From an uncultured Alcaligenaceae bacterium (GTDB taxonomy: Bacteria > Pseudomonadota > Gammaproteobacteria > Burkholderiales > Burkholderiaceae_B), in NCBI GenBank assembly GCA_937897265.1, contig CALCPT010000033.1:1-15937 (forward strand): a stretch of DNA of 15,937 nt, in the 5' to 3' direction. The translations under genes and the position numbers were made by a program. The notes beneath the pieces were generated by a model that saw only the letters and a list, made by a program, of their open reading frames with translations, searched no databases and was not told the DNA's origin. Numbering within the stretch: position 1 is the stretch's first letter; each line of letters opens with the position of its first letter. This document shows positions 1 to 6,634 of the stretch, piece after piece.

Positions 1-33
1 TGACTGGAGTTCAGACGTGTGCTCTTCCGATCT
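1..33. other. Illumina TruSeq adapter remnant (not genomic)
   Basis: The first 33 bases match the TruSeq read-2 adapter from its second base onward and end in the characteristic GCTCTTCCGATCT. This is sequencing-library sequence left at a contig end. It should be masked, and any reading frame that runs into it is artificial. The identification rests on my recall of the standard adapter sequence, and the match is exact over the whole stretch. Confidence 0.97.
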
Positions 34-294
34 ACCTTTTTTCACTACAAAATTAAACTCATAGGTTTTACCCTCTTTACTGATCAAAACCTCTTTCGGT
101 GTGTCATCAAAAAATTCTTCCTCGACAAGATAGTCGCGTAACTTAGATGCTTCAGCTTTTGTGACAGGGGCTTTGTAAAAAACCGAACTACCAGTCTTAG
201 TTTTGACACTAGGCCATTCAGAAGCGAAGCTCGTTGCAGAAAATGCACAGGCTACGAAACACATCAATACAAGGCGGCAATAGCGGGCAATCAT
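34..294 (-). CDS. Exported hypothetical protein, C-terminally truncated at contig end
   Basis: An open frame on the minus strand starts at the ATG at 294-292. It has a GAGG ribosome binding site about 9 nt upstream (forward 304-307) and runs 87 codons into the adapter junction with no stop. The product begins MIARYCRLVLMCFVACAFSA and looks like a secreted protein: a basic start, a hydrophobic core, and likely cleavage after the SFA near residue 24. The mature part is short and charged (EWPSVKTKTGSSVFYKAP, then LRDYLVEEEFFDDTPKEVLI). I recognise no family. The C-terminus is lost because the contig ends here, so this is a partial gene and not a broken one. The next gene is divergent, so the two promoters must lie in the shared region 295-622. 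Confidence 0.7.
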
Positions 295-386
295 TATTAT
301 GATCCTCAGGGTTAATTTTTATACTAAGTACCGGAAGCTGTAGCTAGCTCAATTTGTGATTAATCTTACAGATAAAAATCAATTCG

Positions 387-419
387 AATCTTATTTTACA
401 AGTTCGCAAAAATAAGGTT
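387..419. repeat. AT-rich inverted repeat
   Basis: The arms AATCTTATTTT (387-397) and AAAATAAGGTT (409-419) pair over 11 positions with one G-T wobble, around an 11-nt loop. No run of T follows on either strand, so it is not a typical intrinsic terminator. It may be a regulator-binding dyad or a hairpin in the leader of the downstream gene. The function is unknown. Confidence 0.35.
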
Positions 420-424
420 ATTGA

Positions 425-448
425 GAGGACTATTCAAGAATAGACCTC
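425..448. promoter_or_regulatory. Dyad-symmetric element, possible operator
   Basis: GAGG-A-CTATTC-AA-GAATAG-A-CCTC is symmetric over 24 bases except for one mismatched A on each side. The two-base spacer is too short for a normal hairpin loop. That makes a binding site for a dimeric regulator more likely than an RNA stem. It lies about 175 bases before the GTG start of the LprI-Ltp gene. Assignment as an operator is inference. Confidence 0.35.
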
Positions 449-610
449 AAAACACGCACCGAGATGAGTGATCTCCAGACAGGACTCAAGGAACCATCAA
501 CCCAAAGATCAACCTTCAGAATACTAAAAATTGATGAGTAGAGTGCTAAACTTTTTCTACAGATTTTAATGAAATAGTTGTCCAAGAGACGGCTTTTCGC
601 AATCCCGAAA

Positions 611-616
611 AGGAGA
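611..616 (+). promoter_or_regulatory. Ribosome binding site fixing the GTG start at 623
   Basis: AGGAGA lies 6 nt before the GTG at 623. This decides the start of the following gene: from 623 the protein opens directly with a clean signal peptide. The longer TTG frame from 578 adds 15 basic residues in front of it and has no ribosome binding site. Confidence 0.8.
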
Positions 617-622
617 TGTGTT

Positions 623-1417
623 GTGTTCTCAACTAAAAATTTGATTCTGGCTTTAGCAATAGCCTTTGTATCTCAATCAGTCGCAGCTCAAGATATTGGC
701 TTAACCAAGCAGTTTTCTAACTGCATGGACAAGTCAAACGGAGTGACGAGCAGTATGATCGATTGCCTAGAAGCTGAATCAAAACGTCAGAGCGGCCGCT
801 TGAACAGAGCATACAAAGACCTTACGGATCAGCTATCTCCGCAGCGTCAAAAGCAACTACAACTTGCCCAGAATGCGTGGGTCACTTACCGTGACGAAAA
901 CTGTGAGTTCTATGACGACCCAGAAGGGGGCACAATGGCCACGGTCAATGCCAATGACTGCTTCATGTCCGCCACAGCTGCACGCGCTAAAGAACTTGAA
1001 ACTCTGGCGGGCATTTCGACTCCATCAGCCGCACAACCGTCACCCTTAGCGCAGAGCCAGGCTCCAGCACCGAGTAAGCCCAACACAAACAACGCGGCCC
1101 AAAGTTTGACTGGACCGCAAAAAAATGCGGTCAGAGCCGCACAATCATACCTAAGCATTAGCGCATTCTCGCGCGATGGTCTGATCGAACAGCTCTCGTC
1201 TCAGGCCGGCAACGGCTTTAATATCAACGACGCAACAAAAGCCGTTGACAGTCTGGGCGTGGACTGGAATCAAGAAGCCGTTAAATCCGCAAAGCAATAC
1301 CTCCAGATGATGGGGTTTTCATGCAGTGGCCTGATTCAACAGCTGTCGTCTCGTGCGGGCGCTAAGTTTACAGAGAAGCAAGCGACCTTCGGTGCGCAAC
1401 GTGCAGGGGCGTGTTAA
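623..1417 (+). CDS. Exported LprI-like (DUF1311) protein with C-terminal tandem Ltp repeats
   Basis: The 264-residue product has a signal peptide at residues 1-22 (…SQSVAA then QDIG). Residues about 30-127 form an LprI/DUF1311 domain with cysteines at 34, 48, 94 and 113 and the typical LQLAQNAWVTYRDENCEF block. In the family, LprI from Mycobacterium inhibits lysozyme. A Pro/Ala/Ser-rich linker covers roughly 128-165. Two tandem repeats of the Ltp type (PF07553, host cell surface-exposed lipoprotein) follow at about 167-213 and 216-261, each with an FSxxGLIxQLSS core; the second repeat reads FSCSGLIQQLSS. The founding member, Ltp of Streptococcus phage TP-J34, blocks DNA entry of other phages. 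Unlike it, this protein has no lipobox, so it is probably a soluble periplasmic or secreted protein. Cys234 and the final Cys264 could form a disulfide. The gene stands alone, ending at a strong terminator. The domain calls are secure; the function of the fusion is not known. Confidence 0.88.
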   Translation: MFSTKNLILALAIAFVSQSVAAQDIGLTKQFSNCMDKSNGVTSSMIDCLEAESKRQSGRLNRAYKDLTDQLSPQRQKQLQLAQNAWVTYRDENCEFYDDPEGGTMATVNANDCFMSATAARAKELETLAGISTPSAAQPSPLAQSQAPAPSKPNTNNAAQSLTGPQKNAVRAAQSYLSISAFSRDGLIEQLSSQAGNGFNINDATKAVDSLGVDWNQEAVKSAKQYLQMMGFSCSGLIQQLSSRAGAKFTEKQATFGAQRAGAC

Positions 1418-1492
1418 TTGGTCTTTTCCACAAAAAAAGGGGAGAATCGCTTTAGCTTTTAGATAGGCAACCATCTTTTTTTGAAACACATC

Positions 1493-1522
1493 AAACAGCC
1501 CTCCTAGGAGGGCTGTTTTTTT
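1493..1522 (+). terminator. Intrinsic terminator after the LprI-Ltp gene
   Basis: A perfect 26-base palindrome at 1493-1518 forms a stem of about 11 bp rich in GC (CAGCCCTCC against GGAGGGCTG) closed over a CTAG turn. On the plus strand it is followed by seven T residues (1516-1522). It also sits 20 bases beyond the stop of the convergent molybdenum hydroxylase gene. There it is followed by only three T residues, so it may serve both directions but is best for the plus strand. Confidence 0.92.
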
Positions 1523-1541
1523 CCTAACGCGAAAGAAACAG

Positions 1542-3776
1542 TTAAGCCGCTTTTGGTGCTTGACTGATTGCCAACTTCACCGAAGCGGGCGTGAACGGAA
1601 TGGTGCGTAACCTCACACCAATTGCGTCATAAACCGCGTTAGCGATTGCTGCGGGAACAGTTGTCGGTGCTTGTTCACCAGCGCCCCAAACTGGTTGCCC
1701 TGGGCGGTCAATCAGCGTGGTGATGACTTTCGGAACATCAGGGAAGCGCAAGATAGGGTAAGTCGCCCAATCAACACTCGTCACCTGACTACCAGTCCAC
1801 TTCACTTCTTCCATCAGCGTACGGCTGACAGTTTGAATCACACCACCTTCGACCTGATTGATAACGCCATCTGGATTGACGATTTGCCCACAATCATGTG
1901 CAACACAAACCCGCGTCACCGTAATCTGACCCGTTGTGCGATTGACCTCTACCTCAGCTACCGTTGCAACGTAAGTGATCGCGTTGTTATAGCGCACGTA
2001 CGAGATTCCGCGACCTTTCGCAATATTGCCTTGAGCACTCGCCGGATTAGGGCCGGGGCGAGTTTGCCAGTTCGAAGCCTTCATCACCGCCTTCATCACA
2101 TCAAGCGCTCTGGGGTCTGACAGGTGTTTGAGACGGAACTCAGCGGGATCAGCTTTTGCAGCTGCAGCCAATTCATCCATAAAGGATTCATTGGCAAAGC
2201 TGTTTTCAATACGGCCTGGGCTACGCAAATGCGAAGAACGGAATATCCCCTGCTCGATATGCTTCGTAGTGACCTTCATATTTGGAAGCACATACGGTGC
2301 AGCCGTGTTTTGAAAGAGAAAGCCGACCCAGTTACCGGGGCGCGGATTACCCGTTTCAGCGGTAGCAAGCAATGGAAAATCTAAAGGCTTAAACGCAGCG
2401 ATATGGTTTAAGGCAATATAAAAATCACTTTGCCAACCTGTCACGTTACCTTGCGCATCAAAACTGGCCTCGAAGTCCATCGACCTTGGTGGGCTCTTGG
2501 GTGCTAACGCCGTTTCATCATGACGCATCCACTGCACGCGAACAGGTTTGCCGATGAGCTGCGCAATCAGTGCGGCGTCAGCGGTGGCATCTTCGTGTCC
2601 GTTACGCCCATAACACCCCGAGCCGTCGAGATACACAAGGCGAATAGAGTCTTTTGGCAGCTTGGTTAACGTTGCAATCTCGTCTTGCATCGAATGCGTT
2701 GCTTGCGATGCCGTCCACAACGTCATCTTGCCATCGCGAAAGTCTGCAACAGCACAAGAGGGCCCCGACGAAGCATGAGTTTGCACAGCAAAGTTATATG
2801 TGGCTTTAATGCGTTTAGCACCTCCTGTGAGGGCTGCGTCGATATTTCCGACGTTTTGTGTCATTTCAGTTTTAGCAATCGGTAACTGACGCCAGTGCTC
2901 ATATATCTTCGCCTGCGGAGGCAGCTCACGTCCAGCGGACCAATTCGCCTTCACCGCATTAGCGGCTTTTACCGCAGACCATTCGTCTTTGCAGACGACC
3001 GCCAAGAAGTTGTCCTTGCGTACTGTTTGTACATAACCCTTTAGCTTTTTCGCTTCTGAGTCGTCATAGCTGATGAGGTTTGCGCCCATCGTGAGGGAGC
3101 GAATCACTCGAGCATGCAGCATGCCCGGCAAACGAAAATCATGCACATATAGATGCTCGCCAGAGACCTTATCAGGGATATCCACACGCTGAATCGATTT
3201 GCCGACAAGCGTATATTCTTTATGCGATTTAACAGGTGCCTTCGGGTCAACTTTAAGCTTAAAGCCTTCGCCAATGACATCCCCATACGTAAGGCTTTGG
3301 CCCGGCTTAGAGGCAGCGGTGATCACACCGTCTTTCACACTGAGTTCAGAGACGGGAACATTCATTTTTTCTGACGCCCGCGTCAGCAAAGCGATACGCG
3401 CATTTGCTGCGGCGACCCGTAATTCTGCTCCACCCTGAGACAGAGTGATCGCACCACCGGTTAACCATTGATCAGGCGTTGTAGCGGTATCACCCATCAC
3501 CATAGAAATCTTTTCAAACGGAACGGATAACTCTTCGGCAGCGATTTGTGAGAGCGCAGTCTTCGTGCCCGTGCCAAGGTCAACCTTGCCAACAAAGACT
3601 GTCACCTTACCGTCACCGCTAATCGATAACCAGGAGTCCAATACATCTTTAGCAACACTCTTGGGGGGCAGTAAGCCATAGCTTGCAGCCGCCGGCTTGG
3701 CGCCCATCGAAAAACTAACAACCAACATGCCAGCACCGCTGGCTTTCAAAAATTCGCGTCGTGTGAATGCGTTCAT
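1542..3776 (-). CDS. Molybdopterin-binding large subunit of a xanthine dehydrogenase-family hydroxylase (isoquinoline 1-oxidoreductase beta type)
   Basis: The 744-residue catalytic subunit of a molybdenum hydroxylase would hydroxylate an N-heterocycle or oxidise an aldehyde, using water as the oxygen source. The N-terminus carries a twin-arginine signal (TRREFLK with Arg6-Arg7, hydrophobic stretch, AxA near 31), so the folded holoenzyme is predicted to be exported to the periplasm. Molybdenum-cofactor motifs include GGAITLSQGG (107-116) and GSGCYGRNG (385-393). The GAGEQ near the C-terminus supplies the expected catalytic Glu701. The size and the directly preceding [2Fe-2S] subunit match the IorAB/two-subunit class. 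There is no FAD subunit, no fused cytochrome domain, and no XdhC-type maturation gene nearby. The start is ATG with an AGGTG ribosome binding site, 35 nt after the small-subunit gene in the same operon. The substrate cannot be read from the sequence. Confidence 0.92.
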   Translation of the reverse strand: MNAFTRREFLKASGAGMLVVSFSMGAKPAAASYGLLPPKSVAKDVLDSWLSISGDGKVTVFVGKVDLGTGTKTALSQIAAEELSVPFEKISMVMGDTATTPDQWLTGGAITLSQGGAELRVAAANARIALLTRASEKMNVPVSELSVKDGVITAASKPGQSLTYGDVIGEGFKLKVDPKAPVKSHKEYTLVGKSIQRVDIPDKVSGEHLYVHDFRLPGMLHARVIRSLTMGANLISYDDSEAKKLKGYVQTVRKDNFLAVVCKDEWSAVKAANAVKANWSAGRELPPQAKIYEHWRQLPIAKTEMTQNVGNIDAALTGGAKRIKATYNFAVQTHASSGPSCAVADFRDGKMTLWTASQATHSMQDEIATLTKLPKDSIRLVYLDGSGCYGRNGHEDATADAALIAQLIGKPVRVQWMRHDETALAPKSPPRSMDFEASFDAQGNVTGWQSDFYIALNHIAAFKPLDFPLLATAETGNPRPGNWVGFLFQNTAAPYVLPNMKVTTKHIEQGIFRSSHLRSPGRIENSFANESFMDELAAAAKADPAEFRLKHLSDPRALDVMKAVMKASNWQTRPGPNPASAQGNIAKGRGISYVRYNNAITYVATVAEVEVNRTTGQITVTRVCVAHDCGQIVNPDGVINQVEGGVIQTVSRTLMEEVKWTGSQVTSVDWATYPILRFPDVPKVITTLIDRPGQPVWGAGEQAPTTVPAAIANAVYDAIGVRLRTIPFTPASVKLAISQAPKAA

Positions 3777-3811
3777 GAGTTCACCTGTGAATGAATAGGT
3801 TGTGGGTAGGT

Positions 3812-4273
3812 TCAGGCAGCAGCCAGGTAGCGTTTAACCGCCGCCACAATCCGCTGGTGAGTGCCACAACGGCATAGATTCCCTGCGAGCGCTTCGTTAA
3901 TTTGAGCATCGGTTGGATTTTTGTTGTTAGCGAGAAAGGCGCTAGCCGTCATGATCATGCCGTTGATGCAGTAGCCACACTGCACGGCTTGCTCGTCGAT
4001 GAAGGCCTGTTGCAGCTTCCCGGGCTTAGCCGCACTTCCCAAACCCTCAAGCGTGGTGACGCTTTTGCCCTGCATCGCTGTTGTGGGAGTCACACAGGAA
4101 CGTATCGCTTGTCCATCTACGACAACGGTGCAGGCACCGCATTGTCCGAGACCGCAGCCAAACTTGGGTCCATTAATTTCAAGGTGATCCCGCAGTGCGT
4201 AAAGCAGAGGGGTGTCGTCTTCAATTTCGACTTTGTGCGCTTTGCCATTTACACTAAGATTGACTGATGCCAT
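3812..4273 (-). CDS. [2Fe-2S] small subunit of molybdenum hydroxylase (IorA/CoxS-like)
   Basis: This 153-residue iron-sulfur subunit carries electrons from the molybdenum centre of its partner. The N-terminal ferredoxin-like domain holds one cluster with Cys40, Cys45, Cys48 and Cys60 (CGLGQCGAC…C). The C-terminal helical domain holds the second with Cys99, Cys102, Cys134 and Cys136 (CGYC…CRCG). All eight ligands are present and the length is normal for the family. There is no signal peptide, so export would be by piggy-backing on the Tat signal of the large subunit, as known for related enzymes. The start is ATG at 4273 with GGGAG just upstream, and it is the first gene of the two-gene minus-strand operon. 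Its promoter should lie in 4274-4486, shared with the divergent SGNH hydrolase gene. Confidence 0.95.
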   Translation of the reverse strand: MASVNLSVNGKAHKVEIEDDTPLLYALRDHLEINGPKFGCGLGQCGACTVVVDGQAIRSCVTPTTAMQGKSVTTLEGLGSAAKPGKLQQAFIDEQAVQCGYCINGMIMTASAFLANNKNPTDAQINEALAGNLCRCGTHQRIVAAVKRYLAAA

Positions 4274-4486
4274 GCTTGTCTCCCACTTTTATATTGTCGC
4301 GACCAAAAACGGCCGGCATAATTACAACGCCTACTTTACTGAAAGGGCATGAAATTGCAAAGTATTTATTAAAAATTGCAGAGAATCATATCCAACGGTA
4401 TGCAAGCGACAGCAACCGAAAACTGAAAAACTTATGGTTCACGCAACGTTGAATCAGAAACATCAACATAATTAACGAGAAATCAA

Positions 4487-5281
4487 ATGATGAAATTCTT
4501 AGCCGTTTTTTTACTGTTTATATCAGCGTCGGCATTTTCTCAACAAAAACCAACCACTCTGAGTTTTGGCAAAGTCCCGCCAAAATCGATCGCTTTTATT
4601 GGCAATAGTTTTTTCTATTTCAACAATGGCATTATCAGTAACCTAGGGCCAATGGCTGCCGAGGGTAGGAATGGAGCCCCTCTCCGGCAAAGCATGATCA
4701 CAATCAGTGGTTCAGGATTCGATTGGCATGATGTTGATTCTTATTTCAGGCCAAACGCCATCGGTAAATATTCGTTTGATGCCAAAAATAATGTGGTCAT
4801 GAACGCCAAACAAGATCCTTTATTCGACGCAGCTGTTTTGATGGATTGCAGTCAATGTCCCATTCATCCACAAATGAAATCTGTGTTTACTGAGTATGCA
4901 AAGAAACACAGCGAGACGGTAAGAAAAAATGGCTCAACTCCCATTTTCTTTATGTCTTGGGCCTATCAGGATAAACCTGAAATGACGATTCCATTAGCAG
5001 ACGCCTATACCCAAGCAGGAAATGATAACGGCGCCTTGGTGATTCCGGTCGGCTTAGCCTTTGCAAAATCAATTGCGTCTAATCCAGATTTAAATCTGTA
5101 TGTAGCGGATAAGCGTCATCCCAGCGCGGCGGGGACGTATCTCGCCGCAGCGACAACCTACGCCACAATATTCAATCAAAGTCCTGTGGGCCTCAAATAC
5201 AATGCTGGCCTGAGCCCCGAGGTAGCGATGCATTTGCAAAAAGTCGCTAACGACACTGTGAAAGAATATTTCAATCGTTGA
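4487..5281 (+). CDS. Exported SGNH/GDSL-type hydrolase
   Basis: The 264-residue protein has a cleavable signal peptide (MMKFLAVFLLFISASAFS, then QQKP). The SGNH fold is indicated by block I, FIGNSFFYFNN, with Ser41 as probable nucleophile. Block V, DKRHPSAAGTY, gives the Asp208-x-x-His211 pair. Members are esterases, lipases or carbohydrate deacetylases, and the substrate cannot be predicted. Block I has GNS rather than the classic GDS, which is common in this subgroup. Two cysteines close together (DCSQCP, about residue 124) may form a disulfide in the periplasm. The ribosome binding site is weak (ACGAGA), and start codons at 4487 and 4490 are equally possible. The gene is divergent from the molybdenum hydroxylase operon and convergent with the next gene, with no obvious terminator in the 49 nt between them. 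Confidence 0.82.
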   Translation: MMKFLAVFLLFISASAFSQQKPTTLSFGKVPPKSIAFIGNSFFYFNNGIISNLGPMAAEGRNGAPLRQSMITISGSGFDWHDVDSYFRPNAIGKYSFDAKNNVVMNAKQDPLFDAAVLMDCSQCPIHPQMKSVFTEYAKKHSETVRKNGSTPIFFMSWAYQDKPEMTIPLADAYTQAGNDNGALVIPVGLAFAKSIASNPDLNLYVADKRHPSAAGTYLAAATTYATIFNQSPVGLKYNAGLSPEVAMHLQKVANDTVKEYFNR

Positions 5282-5330
5282 AGGGATCAAGCCAATTGAG
5301 TGGCCAAGCCAGGAGCACGGATCGTGAACC

Positions 5331-5705
5331 CTAAACAACGAGTGTTGTATTTAATTCTCTGACGCGCTCATCTAGATAGTAGCCACCATATTCGGTGTAG
5401 TGCAAAAACGTTCTCTTGCAGTGAAGGCATTCAAGAACCTCTGAGCGATTGTAGGGATGATGATGTATTGCAATGGGGGCATCTTCAGACCAAAGATTCG
5501 TGCCACTTGGGTGATATTCATCCCAACATTCTTCTAGGTTTTCGGCCCGTAAGGTGCCCAAGACTTTAAGTTTGCGAAGGTCAAAATATCCTGGCACAGA
5601 CGTCCAGCCCGGACAAGACAGTGACGAACATTCTACGCAGGCTTTGGCCGCCTTTGAAGATTTTGCAATTTCTAGCAATTGCTCTCTGTTTAATTTTTTG
5701 ATCAC
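5331..5705 (-). CDS. Cysteine-rich conserved hypothetical protein, probable zinc-binding
   Basis: This 124-residue cytoplasmic protein has no signal peptide or membrane segment. Two cysteine pairs stand out, CVEC (23-26, with Cys31 following) and CLHC (93-96). A His-rich stretch, AIHHHPYN (79-86), lies between them, and together these suggest a zinc-ribbon-like metal site. The end, FLHYTEYGGYYLDERVRELN, is distinctive, and I recall similar endings in unnamed proteins of Burkholderiales; that is memory, not a search. The start is GTG at 5705 with GAGAG about 9 nt upstream; a nearby ATG is in another frame. It stands alone between a convergent and a divergent gene. I can give no function. Confidence 0.75.
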   Translation of the reverse strand: MIKKLNREQLLEIAKSSKAAKACVECSSLSCPGWTSVPGYFDLRKLKVLGTLRAENLEECWDEYHPSGTNLWSEDAPIAIHHHPYNRSEVLECLHCKRTFLHYTEYGGYYLDERVRELNTTLVV

Positions 5706-5753
5706 CTATGCATACTCTCAAATGAGCCGAGACCAACTAAGATATCAGCGGGC

Positions 5754-5778
5754 TGTCCTCTGAAGCCATCAGAGGACA
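5754..5778. repeat. Perfect 10-bp stem-loop in the divergent promoter region
   Basis: TGTCCTCTGA and TCAGAGGACA are exact inverted repeats around the 5-base loop AGCCA. No T-run follows on either strand, so it is not a standard intrinsic terminator. It lies between the start of the cysteine-rich gene (5705) and the DUF2306 gene (5873). It could be an operator or a leader hairpin. Confidence 0.55.
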
Positions 5779-5872
5779 TGATTAAGTCAGATAAACCCAG
5801 CGCCCCAACTCTATATTTTGCAGTCCTAGAAAAACATCCTAAACAGGTATTGTCATTCTAATCCTGCGGCAG

Positions 5873-6454
5873 TTGGTGGGACCGATCCAATTTAGTGAAA
5901 CTATTCGTAAACGCTTCACAACGTTTCATCGATGGACCGGCTTACTCTACACCCTCTCTTCATTCATGACTGGATTTGGCGGGCTGTTATTCCTTGCGTC
6001 ATGGGGTGCAGCTGGAGGTATGCCCATGCTCATTGGATTTAGTATTTACGGCTTACTGATGATGATTTGCCCCATTCAAACTCTTCGTTTTGCACTCATT
6101 GGCAAGTATCAAATTCATCGCGAATGGGCGATCCGATTATTTGCCCTCGTGTTGGGCTCGTGGATCTATCGTATCGGGTACGGCGTCATTATGACCTTGC
6201 TGGATCGGAAAGGTCTAGGCCCACAGTTTTCAGGGCCTGCTGATTATTTTATGGACTTTGCATTTTTTGTCATCCCTTTAATCATTGCGGAAATTGTCAT
6301 CAAGGGTAGAAAATCCTCTGCATATTCGCTATGGAGATTGACCGGAGCCGCTCTTTGCATCGTAACGAGTTTACTGATTTGGCACGCTACGTTTTTCTTT
6401 TTAAGTCGTGGCAACTGGGGCAAATCCATTCATGTGCTTTTGCAGCAGTTATGA
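5873..6454 (+). CDS. DUF2306 family membrane protein, probably lacking its N-terminus
   Basis: The 193-residue hydrophobic protein has about five membrane segments (roughly 24-45, 51-70, 86-107, 123-142 and 151-175). The pattern GPIQF…FHRWTG (3-23) followed by IHREWAIRLFALVLG (81-95) is that of the DUF2306 predicted membrane proteins, where paired His/Arg/Trp motifs sit at the ends of helices. Typical members have one or two more membrane segments before the GPxQF motif. Here the frame opens immediately before it, with a TTG (5873) or GTG (5876) start, no ribosome binding site, and an in-frame stop at 5840-5842. The gene is therefore either an unusually short member or a 5'-truncated remnant. 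The family's biochemical role is unknown. It precedes alsS by 180 nt and is probably a separate transcription unit. Confidence 0.65.
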   Translation: MVGPIQFSETIRKRFTTFHRWTGLLYTLSSFMTGFGGLLFLASWGAAGGMPMLIGFSIYGLLMMICPIQTLRFALIGKYQIHREWAIRLFALVLGSWIYRIGYGVIMTLLDRKGLGPQFSGPADYFMDFAFFVIPLIIAEIVIKGRKSSAYSLWRLTGAALCIVTSLLIWHATFFFLSRGNWGKSIHVLLQQL

Positions 6455-6634
6455 CGATGCAGATGTCATCGTGTCCTGCCTGCAACTGGCATCGTCAGGC
6501 GCCGATATGTCTCGTGACCGCGTGTGTCGATTTAACGCCAGAACCCTCTGCAGAGTAAAATACTTCGTCAAAATTCAAAACCTGCCGGTATTGAGATACA
6601 AGCAGATACCCGCCTTCCTCTCAAGGATTTCCAA

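Larger units (their letters stand above)
295..622. other. Divergent intergenic region without a gene
   Basis: This stretch of about 330 bases separates the truncated minus-strand gene from the LprI-Ltp gene and should hold both promoters. I see no convincing open frame. A TTG-initiated frame extends back to 578 but lacks a ribosome binding site. The region is AT-rich in its first half and contains two dyad-symmetric elements, at 387-419 and 425-448, annotated separately. No clear -35/-10 pair can be assigned by eye. Confidence 0.6.

Noticed and set aside
578..622. TTG-initiated N-terminal extension of the LprI-Ltp gene
   Set aside because: It has no ribosome binding site. It would place 15 mostly basic residues before a signal peptide that is complete from the GTG at 623, where AGGAGA is correctly spaced.
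910..1158. Open frame antisense to the LprI-Ltp gene
   Set aside because: It lies wholly inside a well-supported coding gene and has no ribosome binding site or recognisable domain.
1671..3438. Several plus-strand open frames opposite the molybdenum hydroxylase large subunit
   Set aside because: They are shadows of a gene with clear family motifs along its whole length.
3902..4452. Plus-strand open frames opposite and upstream of the [2Fe-2S] subunit gene
   Set aside because: The first lies opposite eight conserved cysteine codons of a real gene. The frame 4267-4452 lies mostly in the divergent promoter region and gives no recognisable protein.
5778..5861. 27-codon open frame beginning MIKSDKPSAP between the hairpin and the DUF2306 gene
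   Set aside because: The GAGGA before its ATG is too close (about 2 nt) to work as a ribosome binding site. The frame is short, and the peptide resembles nothing I know. It could be a chance frame or decayed sequence.
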